The notes: generated from the letters alone by a model not told the origin. Positions 53,253 to 62,546 are shown, numbered from the stretch's first letter. The stretch: 64,000 nt of DNA from Halanaerobiales bacterium (GCA_016278485.1 JADQBT010000013.1:108183-172182); one strand, 5' to 3'. Made by a program: numbers and translations.

Positions 53253-55028
53253 TTAAGCCAGTAAATTCATCCGACTTAGATAATTTCTTTCATTTGGCCA
53301 ATAACCTAATTGTAACCGCATTTCTGCCAATTTAGCCGGGTCTTCGTTAAATAGATCCTTTAATTCAGCCTCAGTCATATCTATATATTCTTCCTGAGAA
53401 AAATTAAATTCACTATTATTCTCCTGATTCTGCTGTTCCTCTTCAAACTTCTGGCGTGAATGTCCATCATAATTTAAATCAGAATCATAGACTTCAGTCT
53501 CTACATTAATGTGATCAACATTAAAACCAAGTTTGACCAGATTGGACTTTAAGTGGCCCATATTATTTTCTAAGTTCTGTCTCACAAGATCATTTTCAAC
53601 CAATAATCTGGCTACAATTTCACCTGACTCTACTTTTAAGTTAATTTTTAACTCACCTAAAAAGTCTGGTTTCAATCTAAACTTGATCTCATTTTTTCCA
53701 GCTTGATTAGCAGCTCTCAGTTGGTCTGTGATCTGATTAATTAAAAATGCCCTATTATCAAGCGCCTGTTCACTAGTCGGCATCTGTGCTAATGCTGACA
53801 TCTCAGCTGACTGTGATTGATCCTGACTAGTCTGACCACCAGTAAAACCCTGTTCTAAAATAGCTGATGTTGATTGTAATTGGCTTATTAAAGAACGCTC
53901 TAAGCTAGGTTGTGTGGATTTTTGCTCTAATGAAAGGTTTTTAGTCTTCATTAGTTCTTCCAGTTGACCTATTGTTCTTTCACTAAAGAGCTCAGAGTTT
54001 TGTGTTAACTGCTCAATTTTAGGTAGAGCTTGTGTTTCTTGCTCAGTTAATCTGACCGAATTTAGCTTAAGCGGTTGACCAGCTTCTTGTTCTACCGGTT
54101 GTTTTATAACTGCCTTAGCAAATTGCAGATTATTACTAATCTCTTTTTGAGCCAGATGATTATTTAACAACTTTATACTCTGGCTTTGCTGAGGTAGTAA
54201 TTTATCATTAAACTGAGTTCTGGAATATTCACTTCCCTTTAGGAAAGCAGTTAAATCACTTACTTCCCGTAAAGCCGTACTCCACTGATTAGGCAGTTCT
54301 GCCACTTTTTCCTGTCCAGCAGATTTTGTTGTGAAAATACCTTTTATAATGCCTAGATAGGTATTTCTCTCTGCTTCTGTCATCTTTTGTACTAACTCAT
54401 ATTTCTCCTCGTCACTAGTTGTAATCAACTTAAAAAGCTTCTCTAGATTAGGTAATTTGTCTTCAGATAATCTTTGCAATTGCTTTAAATCAACTAATTT
54501 AAGAAGATTCTCCAGCCTAATTCTGTCGTCTTTAGCAAGTTTAGCTAAATAGTCATTTTGTTTCTGCTGACTCAGACCTGCTAAAATTGACAGATGTTTG
54601 AAAATAGCTTTGTTCTGTAAAAGCGCTGTACCAAGCTGGACTGATTGTTTAAGAGCTGCTAAGTTTTCAAGTGTTTTGAAATCTATGCTCTTATTAAGCA
54701 AACCTGCTCCCTGTAAAAACTCCAGCATCTTTTGCAGAGGAAGGCTGAAAATTGCTGCCAATTCAGTCTGTTCCTCTTCTGATAATTTCTCTAATTCAGC
54801 TAATAGCTTTTTAGGATTATCGATTAGATCTTCATCTTTGATAATCTTTTTTAAATTATCTTTTAAATTAACTGGTAGTCTATTATCCGTTGTCTCTTTT
54901 TGATCCCTATAACTAGAGAAAATGCTTTTAAACTTATCTGTTCGCTGATTACTAGTAGTTTCAAACTGTTCATTTGTGGGTGAATTATTACCCACAGCAA
55001 AAGCTGTAAAACTAACTCCCTGCACCAT
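53253..55028 (-). CDS. fliK: Flagellar hook-length control protein FliK
   Basis: 591 residues: a long, Gln- and Leu-rich ruler region (about 40-425) and the conserved C-terminal Flg_hook domain ('NEIKFRLKPDFLGELKINLK', 'NLVKLGFNVDHINVETEV', about 430-520), followed by an acidic tail. It measures hook length and triggers the FlhB switch. ATG 55028 follows GAGGAGGTG. The gap before it carries a 58-base tandem duplication. Confidence 0.9.
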   Translation of the reverse strand: MVQGVSFTAFAVGNNSPTNEQFETTSNQRTDKFKSIFSSYRDQKETTDNRLPVNLKDNLKKIIKDEDLIDNPKKLLAELEKLSEEEQTELAAIFSLPLQKMLEFLQGAGLLNKSIDFKTLENLAALKQSVQLGTALLQNKAIFKHLSILAGLSQQKQNDYLAKLAKDDRIRLENLLKLVDLKQLQRLSEDKLPNLEKLFKLITTSDEEKYELVQKMTEAERNTYLGIIKGIFTTKSAGQEKVAELPNQWSTALREVSDLTAFLKGSEYSRTQFNDKLLPQQSQSIKLLNNHLAQKEISNNLQFAKAVIKQPVEQEAGQPLKLNSVRLTEQETQALPKIEQLTQNSELFSERTIGQLEELMKTKNLSLEQKSTQPSLERSLISQLQSTSAILEQGFTGGQTSQDQSQSAEMSALAQMPTSEQALDNRAFLINQITDQLRAANQAGKNEIKFRLKPDFLGELKINLKVESGEIVARLLVENDLVRQNLENNMGHLKSNLVKLGFNVDHINVETEVYDSDLNYDGHSRQKFEEEQQNQENNSEFNFSQEEYIDMTEAELKDLFNEDPAKLAEMRLQLGYWPNERNYLSRMNLLA

Positions 55029-55046
55029 ATCTCACCTCCTCTCACA

Positions 55047-55162
55047 AAAGTCTCATTTTGATACAGATTGATACTTTTGCGTTAGGCCATTGAGGCCGTC
55101 ACACAAAGTCTCATTTTGATACAGATTGATACTTTTGCGTTAGGCCATTGAGGCCGTCACAC
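55047..55162. repeat. 58-base perfect tandem duplication before fliK
   Basis: Two identical 58-base copies at 55047-55104 and 55105-55162, followed by the first five bases of a third. On the minus strand each unit can fold into a hairpin: ACTTTGTGT pairs with ACGCAAAAGT (one bulge) around a GGCC / GGCC inner stem. The repeat fills nearly the entire gap between the MotE-like gene and fliK. I saw no further copy in this window. Confidence 0.93.
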
Positions 55163-55171
55163 AAAGTTTTT

Positions 55172-55702
55172 TTAATCATTCATCCCTTGAGAAAGTTCTG
55201 CTGCCCGATCGGGTGGCAATTGTGATAAAACTGCTGCCGCCTCTTCATCAGGCATCCGGGCTAGGATCTGCATTGCCAGATCAAAATTCATTGTATTAAA
55301 TATCTGGGCAGCCTGGGCAGCTTCCATATTACTATAAATCTGTACTAATTTATCCAATTTTTCTGCTGCTGTCTGTTGTTCGGCGTTAATACTCTTCAAC
55401 TGTTCAGTCAGAGAAAGAATCCGTTCATCCTGATTTGTCAATTCTGTTCTAGCATTTGCATACTTTTCTTCAATTTGTTTATGTTCAGCTTGTAGGTTTT
55501 CATATCTTTTATTTAAAACTCTATATTCAAGCATCAATTTATCATATTTATCATCTGTTTTAATATATTCACTGACTACTGGTGTAGACATCATCACTGA
55601 TTTAGTCCAGCCTTTAACAGAAATTATACCGAGCATATTAAGCAGATATATTGCTGCTACCAGGATGAATACAACCAGAAATAATATTATGTATTTTTTC
55701 AC
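55172..55702 (-). CDS. MotE-like flagellar protein (MgtE_N-type C-terminus)
   Basis: 176 residues: an N-terminal membrane helix (about 4-26), a coiled coil (about 55-110) and a C-terminal MgtE_N-like helical domain ('AAQIFNTMNFDLAMQILARM' and 'AAAVLSQLPPDRAAELSQG'). This is the architecture of MotE/FlbB-type periplasmic proteins that accompany fliJ-fliK and help MotC or stators. It follows fliJ by 11 bases. Confidence 0.8.
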   Translation of the reverse strand: MKKYIILFLVVFILVAAIYLLNMLGIISVKGWTKSVMMSTPVVSEYIKTDDKYDKLMLEYRVLNKRYENLQAEHKQIEEKYANARTELTNQDERILSLTEQLKSINAEQQTAAEKLDKLVQIYSNMEAAQAAQIFNTMNFDLAMQILARMPDEEAAAVLSQLPPDRAAELSQGMND

Positions 55703-55713
55703 TACATTGCCCC

Positions 55714-56142
55714 CTAGCTACTAACCCGCTGACCTATCTCGTCAAGTTCTTTTTGTTCTCTCAATAAAAATCCGCGGTAAAACTTTTCATACTCTTTTTC
55801 TTTAACTTTTTCTAATACCTTGCGTTTCTTAGCTCTCTCTCTTAGTTCAGCTTGTTTTTTTCTTACTTCTTCTCTAACTTGAGCTAAATTTTCCTGAGTC
55901 TTTTGGATATTTTGGCGCTGACGATACATAAAATCACGGGCCATTAATTTTTCATTAATATCAAGCTTATCTTCCTTGCGTAAGTAGTTATATAATTCTT
56001 GCTGTCTATCATTCAAATGGAGAAGTTCTTGCTCCACCCTATTTTCATGTTGTTTACTTTTCAAAAAATGATTATGGGCTATCTCTTCTTCTAACTGGCG
56101 AACTACCAGTACTTTTTGCAAATTAAAATTAAATTTTTTCAT
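55714..56142 (-). CDS. fliJ: Flagellar export chaperone FliJ
   Basis: 142 residues, almost entirely coiled coil, beginning 'MKKFNFNLQKVLVVRQLEEE', the FliJ pattern. It links the FliI ATPase to FlhA. It lies directly after fliI, the universal order. ATG 56142. Confidence 0.88.
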   Translation of the reverse strand: MKKFNFNLQKVLVVRQLEEEIAHNHFLKSKQHENRVEQELLHLNDRQQELYNYLRKEDKLDINEKLMARDFMYRQRQNIQKTQENLAQVREEVRKKQAELRERAKKRKVLEKVKEKEYEKFYRGFLLREQKELDEIGQRVSS

Positions 56143-56177
56143 AACTTATTACCCCTTTGCTAGACTGAATTAGATAA

Positions 56178-57488
56178 TTAATTAAATATCGATTTTAATT
56201 CAGCAACAGTTTCCTGAAAATCAGTCTGTTCATTGACTCCCTGGGTTAAGAATTCGTTTACTTCCTCTATTTTTTCAATGGCTCGATCTACAGCTGGATT
56301 ACTACCTGGTTGATAGGCACCAATATTAATCAAATCCTCTGATTCCCGATAATCAGCCAAAATTCTCTTCAGTTCACCAGCAGCATTGAGATGCTCATCT
56401 GTCACTATCTCTGGCATAACCCGGCTCACACTTTCCAAAACATCAATTGCTGGATAATGGTTGCGGGAAGCCAAATTGCGTGAAAGCATAATATGTCCAT
56501 CCAGAATACCCCGGACTGTATCAGAGACTGGTTCATTAAAGTCATCTCCCTCAACAAGTACTGTATAAAGGGCAGTAATTGTACCTTTATCATTATTGCC
56601 TGTTCTTTCAAGTAGTTTGGGTAGTTCAGCAAAAACAGAGGGTGGATAACCTCTTGTAGCTGGTGGTTCACCAGCAGCAAGTCCAACTTCTCTTAATGCC
56701 ATTGCTACTCTGGTCACAGAGTCCATCATCAAAAGTACATCTTTTCCAAGTTCGCGGAAATATTCGGCAATAGCCGTTGTCACCAGAGCCGCTTTATATC
56801 TGACAAGTGCTGGCTTATCAGAGGTAGCGACTACAACAATCGATTTTTTTAAGCCTGCTTCACCTAAATCTCGTTCAATAAATTCTCTGACCTCACGACC
56901 ACGTTCACCAACAAGGCCAATCACATTCACGTCAGCCTCAGTATTTCTAGCACACATTCCCAGCAAGGTACTTTTTCCTACCCCACTTCCAGCAAAAATA
57001 CCAATTCTCTGGCCACGGCCACAGGTAAGAATGCCATCAATACTCTTAATGCCTAGTGAGAGTGGATTTTCAATTCTTTTTCTAGATAAAGGATCAGGTG
57101 GTTGTACATTAACTGGCACCTCAGTTAAACCGGCAAAACTTTTTTTATTTGCTAATAATGGTTTACCAAGTCCATCTAAAATCTGGCCTAACATACTTTC
57201 CCCAATCTCAACTTTCAATTTTTCTCCAGTAGCAATAACTTTTGCACCTGGATTGACACCTTCCATCTCACCTACAGGCATCAGTAATACTTTGTTTTCA
57301 TCAAAACCAACAACCTCTGCTCTGATGATACGCTCCCCACTTTTAATTAGACATAATTCACCAATACTAACCTCAGGCCCCCTTGATTCAATAATCAGAC
57401 CGACTACCCGGGTAATATGACCAAAATTACGTGATAATTTAAGATCATCTAATTTATTATGGAGTGAATCTAGATCAATCAGAGGCAT
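56178..57488 (-). CDS. fliI: Flagellum-specific ATPase FliI
   Basis: 436 residues of the F1-ATPase beta-like family: Walker A 'GIFAGSGVGKSTLLGMCARN' near residue 165, 'VIGLVGERGREVREFIERDL' and 'MMDSVTRVAMALREVGLAAG', typical of FliI. It drives or primes flagellar protein export. The ATG at 57488 overlaps the fliH end by 14 bases. Confidence 0.96.
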   Translation of the reverse strand: MPLIDLDSLHNKLDDLKLSRNFGHITRVVGLIIESRGPEVSIGELCLIKSGERIIRAEVVGFDENKVLLMPVGEMEGVNPGAKVIATGEKLKVEIGESMLGQILDGLGKPLLANKKSFAGLTEVPVNVQPPDPLSRKRIENPLSLGIKSIDGILTCGRGQRIGIFAGSGVGKSTLLGMCARNTEADVNVIGLVGERGREVREFIERDLGEAGLKKSIVVVATSDKPALVRYKAALVTTAIAEYFRELGKDVLLMMDSVTRVAMALREVGLAAGEPPATRGYPPSVFAELPKLLERTGNNDKGTITALYTVLVEGDDFNEPVSDTVRGILDGHIMLSRNLASRNHYPAIDVLESVSRVMPEIVTDEHLNAAGELKRILADYRESEDLINIGAYQPGSNPAVDRAIEKIEEVNEFLTQGVNEQTDFQETVAELKSIFN

Positions 57489-58206
57489 GGTAACCTGCTC
57501 CTTTAAGCAATTCTTCTTTTATTAACTGCAATTTATTATCAAGGCGACCATCTTTGCCACCAAAATTTGTTTCAATCACACAATCTGCCAGGCCAAGTGA
57601 TTTATCTGCAATAAATTCTAGCTCCTGGTTAAACTCTGCCTTCTCGAAATTGTTAACTATGCCAATCAACTCATCACTAACTCTGACTCTGATTTTGTCA
57701 TAATCAAATACATCTTTTAAGATATCAGCAACAATATGGTTAATATATTCGCCATCAAGTTCAAGCTTCGTATTGATAACTCTTTTAGCTATCTGAACAG
57801 CTAGATCAATGACTTGGGGTGTTAAGTTTTCAATTTCCTGATCAAGCTTAGCTGAAAATTGGTCTGTAAGCTGATCAAAACCGGTTAGCTTCTTCCGAAA
57901 CTGTTCCATGACCTGAGCGGCCGCTTCTTCCTGGCCAGCCTCGTAACCTGCCTGATAACCGCTTTCTTTTGCTTCTGTTTTAATCTCGGCAGCTTCTGCC
58001 TCAGCTGCTTGTAAAATAGTGGCGGCTTCATCTTTTGCCTCTTTAACTATTGCTTGATATTTTTCAGCTAGAGCTTCTTTATTTGGATCAGTTTCTGCTG
58101 ATTGAATTTCTTGAGCTGCTGGCTCTTTTTTTACTTTTTTATCAATTTTTAATTCATCAATCTGATATTCACCTTTAATCCGAGAAGATTTAATAATTTT
58201 AGACAA
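57475..58206 (-). CDS. fliH: Flagellar export ATPase regulator FliH
   Basis: About 243 residues: an N-terminal 'SKIIKSSRIKGEYQIDEL', a long Ala/Glu-rich coiled coil with the GxxxG-like 'GYQAGYEAGQEEAAAQ', and the C-terminal FliH/HrpE domain ('VIDLAVQIAKRVINTKLELD'). I choose TTG 58206, ten bases after GGGGAG, because similar proteins start at this point; the ATG at 58257 would overlap fliG by 59 bases. Confidence 0.85.
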   Translation of the reverse strand: MSKIIKSSRIKGEYQIDELKIDKKVKKEPAAQEIQSAETDPNKEALAEKYQAIVKEAKDEAATILQAAEAEAAEIKTEAKESGYQAGYEAGQEEAAAQVMEQFRKKLTGFDQLTDQFSAKLDQEIENLTPQVIDLAVQIAKRVINTKLELDGEYINHIVADILKDVFDYDKIRVRVSDELIGIVNNFEKAEFNQELEFIADKSLGLADCVIETNFGGKDGRLDNKLQLIKEELLKGAGYHASD

Positions 58207-59203
58207 CAACTTCACTCTCCCCGCCTCTGGCGATAACAATTTCTCCACTATCTTCAAGTGACCTTATAATACCAACAATTCTCTGTTGTGCTTCTTCCAC
58301 CTCACGCAGACGAACAGGCCCCATATATTCAATATCTTCTTTAAGCATTTCCGCTGCACGCTGTGACATGTTGCGATAAATAAGTTCTTCCACATCTTCA
58401 CTAGCTGTTTTTAAAGCAAGTGCTACATCATGGGTTTCCACCTGACGTAAGACAAGTTGAACTGCTTTATCATTAAGGATCGTAATATCTTCAAAGACAA
58501 ACATCCTCTTTTTGATCTCTTCTGCCAACTCTGGGTCTTTTTCATCAAGTTCATCTAGAATATTTTTCTCTGTACCACGGTCTACATTGTTTAAGATATC
58601 AACAATTGCTTGAATCCCACCTGCTGATGCATATTCATTAGTAACAAGGGAAGACATTTTTCTTTCCAGAACATCTTCAACCTGTTTAATGATATCTGGT
58701 GAAGTGCGATCCATTAGAGCTATTCTTTTGGCAACATCTGATTGAATCTCCTGCGGTAATGCAGAAACAACCTGTGATGCATGGTCTGAATCTAGATAAG
58801 CAAGAACTAATGCAATTGTCTGTGGATGTTCTCCCTGAATAAAGTTTAAAAGTTGAGCTGGATCTGTTTTGCGAATTGAATCAAACGGTCGCACTTGCAA
58901 TGTCGCTGTCAACTTATTTAAAATGCTTTCTGCCTTTTCAGAACCCAATGCTTTTTCAAGCACTTCTTTGGCATAACCAATCCCACCTGAATTGATATAA
59001 TCCTTGGCTTGTAGCACCTGATAAAACTCGTTTAGTACATCATCTTTTGTATTGTTCTCTACTTTACGCATATTAGCAATTTCAAGGGTCAATTCTTCTA
59101 TCTCATCATCATCTAGATGTTTGAAAATCTCTGCTGAGATGGACGGACCCAGAGAGACCAATAGAATGGCTGCTTTTTGTTTGCCTGTTAATTCTTTAGC
59201 CAT
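58199..59203 (-). CDS. fliG: Flagellar motor switch protein FliG
   Basis: 334 residues with the FliG N-terminal domain ('LTGKQKAAILLVSLGPSISA'), the middle EHPQ motif ('LNFIQGEHPQTIALVLAYL') and the C-terminal torque domain with conserved charges ('KKRMFVFEDITILNDKAVQL'). It couples the MS-ring to the stators. ATG 59203 follows AGGGGG. It is followed by fliH with slight overlap. Confidence 0.96.
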   Translation of the reverse strand: MAKELTGKQKAAILLVSLGPSISAEIFKHLDDDEIEELTLEIANMRKVENNTKDDVLNEFYQVLQAKDYINSGGIGYAKEVLEKALGSEKAESILNKLTATLQVRPFDSIRKTDPAQLLNFIQGEHPQTIALVLAYLDSDHASQVVSALPQEIQSDVAKRIALMDRTSPDIIKQVEDVLERKMSSLVTNEYASAGGIQAIVDILNNVDRGTEKNILDELDEKDPELAEEIKKRMFVFEDITILNDKAVQLVLRQVETHDVALALKTASEDVEELIYRNMSQRAAEMLKEDIEYMGPVRLREVEEAQQRIVGIIRSLEDSGEIVIARGGESEVVV

Positions 59204-59227
59204 AAACTTGTCCCCCTATACGAATAA

Positions 59228-60802
59228 TTAGTCATTTAATAACCAACCTTTCAACAATTCAGCCACATCTTCGGGCTGATCAAAGACTATATCTTCTATC
59301 TCTTCTTTTAAGCGTCTCCGTTTTTTCTCATCTGTTGATAGTTCTGAGGAAGCCGCTAATTCTGCTTCTATATCTGCCATATCATCGACTGTAACATCAA
59401 TCTCTTCTCCTGTATTAGGTGTTCCATTTAGATTACGACGGAGCATGAAGAAGCCGGTTAACATCAAGATTAATATAATAGCAATTAGACCACCATAGAT
59501 GAGACTCTTTCTAAATTCTGCTGACTGGGCTGCCTGTTGAGCAGCGGCAATCTCTTCTTCTACTGATTGGTCAAAGGCAAGATTAGTTACAGTTACCTGA
59601 TCCTGACGTTCTGCATTATAACCGATGGCAGCTTCAATGGAATTTTGTAATTTAGCTAAATTCTCTTCAGACATTTCCTGACTGATCATGACTGCTACAG
59701 AAATGTTCTGGACATCACCTGGTGAATAGACATGGCGTTCAATCTTTTCGTTAATCTCATAATTAGTAATGTTATGTGTTTTTTCATAATTACTACCAGA
59801 CTCCTGACCAGTTTCGGCTTGATACTGAGGTAGATTAGATTCAGTACCTGGGACTCCTTCTGCGTTTGGACTTATCCCCTGATAGTTTTCTTCTTGTGTC
59901 TCTTGACTGCGAATAATACCTTCATCATCTGTAACGGGTGAATATGTTTTGCTCTCTACTTCCCGCTGATCAAAATTAAGTCGGGCATTGACCTGAACTG
60001 TAAAGTTGCCTGGTCCAAGCACACGTGTCAGCATTCTATTTAGGTCACGCTGTAGGCCAGCTTCAAATTCCCGTTGAATATCAAACTGACTCATTGACAT
60101 CTGGCCACTATTTAAGGCGTTAAGATCTTGATCAATTCTAGCTGATAAAAGATTCCCATTTGTATCGACAATGGTTACTTTATCAGGATTAAGACCCTGT
60201 ACTCCACTTGCGACAAGATTACTGATTGCTTTAATCTGATTATTTGAGATATTAAAACCTGGTCTAAATTTTAATAATACCGAAGCTTCTGCTGGTCTTT
60301 CCTCTTCAATAAACAGGCTATCTTCTGGAGCGGTGATCTGCACTTTAGCAAAATCAACTGCATCCATAGCTTGGATTGAACGAGCCAGTTCTCCCCCTAA
60401 AGCCCGGTAATAATTGACTCTTCGTTCAAAATCTGTAGTCCCAAACTGACTGGTGTCAAATATTTCAAAACCAACTGCACCCTGTGTCGGCAAACCTTCT
60501 GCTGCCATATCTAATCTAGTTCTATGTACACTATTAGTTGGGACTAAAATTGTCTGACCACCGTTTTCAAGGCGATATGGTAGTCCTTGTTCTTCCAGTT
60601 GGTTTACTATTGCACTGGCATCACTTGAATTCAACTGATTAAAGAGTATTTCATAATCAGCATTACCACTCCAAGCAATTAAAAAAACCAGTACACCAAG
60701 AACACCAGCAGAGACAATGCCAATTACGATTTTGGCTCTTGTATTTAGCCTCTCCCAAAGTTCTTGCAATTGTTCGAGATATTGACTTAACCATTCTCCC
60801 AT
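59228..60802 (-). CDS. fliF: Flagellar MS-ring protein FliF
   Basis: 524 residues: membrane helices near 24-44 and 435-455 flank the periplasmic ring-building domains ('AEGLPTQGAVGFEIFDTSQF', 'YYRALGGELARSIQAMDAVD'). The C-terminal tail ('RLKEEIEDIVFDQPEDVAEL') binds FliG. FliF forms the MS-ring, the base of the motor. ATG 60802 follows AAAGGAAGAGG. Confidence 0.96.
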   Translation of the reverse strand: MGEWLSQYLEQLQELWERLNTRAKIVIGIVSAGVLGVLVFLIAWSGNADYEILFNQLNSSDASAIVNQLEEQGLPYRLENGGQTILVPTNSVHRTRLDMAAEGLPTQGAVGFEIFDTSQFGTTDFERRVNYYRALGGELARSIQAMDAVDFAKVQITAPEDSLFIEEERPAEASVLLKFRPGFNISNNQIKAISNLVASGVQGLNPDKVTIVDTNGNLLSARIDQDLNALNSGQMSMSQFDIQREFEAGLQRDLNRMLTRVLGPGNFTVQVNARLNFDQREVESKTYSPVTDDEGIIRSQETQEENYQGISPNAEGVPGTESNLPQYQAETGQESGSNYEKTHNITNYEINEKIERHVYSPGDVQNISVAVMISQEMSEENLAKLQNSIEAAIGYNAERQDQVTVTNLAFDQSVEEEIAAAQQAAQSAEFRKSLIYGGLIAIILILMLTGFFMLRRNLNGTPNTGEEIDVTVDDMADIEAELAASSELSTDEKKRRRLKEEIEDIVFDQPEDVAELLKGWLLND

Positions 60803-60848
60803 TTTACAACCTCTTCCTTTACTAAAACATTATCAAACTTATTAATAA

Positions 60849-61148
60849 TTATAATTGCATGCGCATAATTTCCTGGTAGGCACTTAATAATTTGCCCTGA
60901 ATTGCAACAGTCATATTTAAAGCCAGTTTTGCTTTTTCTGCTGCGATTGTCACATCATGTATATTCTCAACTTTGCCAAGCGCAAAATCTGTTGTAATCT
61001 GGTCAGATTCAATCTGTAATTGATTAACTTTATCAAGATTATCTTTCATTAATTGTGAAAAAGAAGGTTTTGCTTCATCCTGAATCTTGTCAGAACTAGT
61101 TAAACCTTCTTTAAATAGCTGAAGATTATTGCTAATTGGTTCAATCAT
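60849..61148 (-). CDS. fliE: Flagellar hook-basal body protein FliE
   Basis: 99 residues, the standard FliE size, with 'DVTIAAEKAKLALNMTVAIQ' and 'LLSAYQEIMRMQL' at the C-terminus. FliE joins the MS-ring to the rod. ATG 61148 follows AGAGGAG. The order flgB-flgC-fliE-fliF is the usual start of the operon. Confidence 0.94.
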   Translation of the reverse strand: MIEPISNNLQLFKEGLTSSDKIQDEAKPSFSQLMKDNLDKVNQLQIESDQITTDFALGKVENIHDVTIAAEKAKLALNMTVAIQGKLLSAYQEIMRMQL

Positions 61149-61162
61149 CTATTTCAGCTCCT

Positions 61163-61597
61163 CTACTTTCCTATATTTATGGCCTGTAAAGCCATATTTT
61201 TTGCGGTATCCATAGCTGTTACATTTGCTTGATAGGCACGTGAGGCATCAATTAAGTCAACCATTTCTGTTGTAATATTAACATTTGGTAGTTCGACAAA
61301 TCCATTTTCATTTGCATCTGGATGGGCAGGATCATACTTGCGTTTTAAGGGTGAGTTATCTTCTGCTATTCTGGAAACCTCTACTCCACCTGCTGAACTT
61401 TTCCTTATTTCACTACTAAGCATTTCTTGAAAAGATGGTTGATTTGCTTTGGCTCTAAAGACTGGCATCTTTCTCCGATAAGCTCCACCATCTTCAGTCC
61501 GGGTGGTATTTACGTTTGCTATATTATCTGAGATCACATCCATCCGCAGCCGTTGGGCTGTCATGCCAGATGCACTTATATTAAAAGTTCCAAACAT
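61163..61597 (-). CDS. flgC: Flagellar proximal rod protein FlgC
   Basis: 144 residues, usual for FlgC, with 'RLRMDVISDNIANVNTTRTE' and the C-terminal 'EMVDLIDASRAYQANVTAM'. It forms part of the proximal rod. The ATG at 61597 overlaps the stop of flgB; the ribosome site is AAAGGGG. Confidence 0.95.
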   Translation of the reverse strand: MFGTFNISASGMTAQRLRMDVISDNIANVNTTRTEDGGAYRRKMPVFRAKANQPSFQEMLSSEIRKSSAGGVEVSRIAEDNSPLKRKYDPAHPDANENGFVELPNVNITTEMVDLIDASRAYQANVTAMDTAKNMALQAINIGK

Positions 61598-61998
61598 TAT
61601 CTACTACCCCTTTCTATCACATTATTAAGACTGGTGAACTTACTATTGATACGATTTACTAATAAATTATAATAAAGGTTATTTTTGGCCATTTCTGCCA
61701 TTTCAACATCAATATCAACATTGTTTCCATCATTACGATATGTAAAATTATTATTTTCACGTACTGTTTCAAAACTTGCTTTAGTTGCATTTTGTTGGCT
61801 GATATGTTTTTCATCTGAACTAGATAACTTAAGTTGTTGATCATGTTCAGCAATAGCTGACTTAAGTTTGTTTTTGAAATTTACTTCTTTCCTTTTGTAG
61901 CCAGGTGTATTTACGTTAGCAATATTATCTGATAATGCTTTCTGTCTAGCAGCAGCACCATCTAAACCTGACTGTAGAAAATTAATGATTGGATCCAT
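61597..61998 (-). CDS. flgB: Flagellar proximal rod protein FlgB
   Basis: 133 residues with 'KALSDNIANVNTPGYKRKEV' and a C-terminal 'EMAKNNLYYNLLVNRINSKF'. It is a proximal rod subunit. ATG 61998 follows AAAGGAG. The 79-base gap to cheY holds a small hairpin (62060-62077) without a T run, so read-through from cheY is likely. Confidence 0.94.
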   Translation of the reverse strand: MDPIINFLQSGLDGAAARQKALSDNIANVNTPGYKRKEVNFKNKLKSAIAEHDQQLKLSSSDEKHISQQNATKASFETVRENNNFTYRNDGNNVDIDVEMAEMAKNNLYYNLLVNRINSKFTSLNNVIERGSR

Positions 61999-62077
61999 TA
62001 GATTCTCCTTTCTAGTATAACATAAGCTAAATAGACAATAAAAGACAAGAAGCGTGTCATTAGGAGAAAAGTCCTAA

Positions 62078-62434
62078 CTAACCGGCATGTTTAGTTACTG
62101 CTTCTATAACCCGATCTTCCTTAAATGGTTTGACAATAAAGTCTTTGGCACCTGCTTCAATAGCTTCAATTACCATTTTCTGCTGGCCCATGGCACTACA
62201 GACGACAATTCTGGCAGCTGGATCAATATCCTTAATTGCCTTAATTGCTTCCAGGCCATTCATGACAGGCATTGTAATATCCATTGTTACAATATCTGGC
62301 TTATGTTCCTGATACATTTCTATTGCTTCTTTTCCATTAGCAGCCTCAGCAATTATCTCAAATTCTTCTTTTAAGATATTATTTAAATTCAATCTCATAA
62401 AAGCTGCATCATCAACAATCATCAGTCGCTTCAT
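62078..62434 (-). CDS. cheY: Chemotaxis response regulator CheY
   Basis: About 118 residues, a single receiver domain. Residues that bind Mg2+ and accept phosphate are present: the DD pair in 'LMIVDDAAFMR', the phosphorylated Asp in 'DIVTMDITMPVMNGLEAI', and the Lys in 'DFIVKPFKEDRVI'. Phospho-CheY binds FliM and FliY. The start is ATG 62434 after GGGGAGG; the TTG-initiated longer frame is less likely. It heads the array behind a sigma-H-like promoter. Confidence 0.93.
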   Translation of the reverse strand: MKRLMIVDDAAFMRLNLNNILKEEFEIIAEAANGKEAIEMYQEHKPDIVTMDITMPVMNGLEAIKAIKDIDPAARIVVCSAMGQQKMVIEAIEAGAKDFIVKPFKEDRVIEAVTKHAG

Positions 62435-62517
62435 CAAATAGAACCTCCCCATCCAAATAATACTGGCTAAAAATGTTTAAATATGTAGAAAAATTTGGTC
62501 AAGTTATACATTCTAAT

Positions 62518-62546
62518 ATATTCTCTATAATAGTACTAATTCCTGC
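62518..62546 (-). promoter_or_regulatory. Sigma-H type promoter before cheY-flgB
   Basis: On the minus strand the -35 element GCAGGAATT (62546-62538) and the -10 element AGAGAATAT (62526-62518) are separated by 11 bases, matching the Bacillus sigma-H consensus RNAGGAWWW / RNNGAATWW at every position. The -35 and the spacing are identical to those at the hpf promoter (23478-23506). The predicted start is near 62511, about 77 bases before cheY. Confidence 0.65.

Noticed and set aside
62060..62077. TTAGGA/TCCTAA hairpin between cheY and flgB as a terminator
   Set aside because: Only six base pairs and no T run follows on the minus strand.
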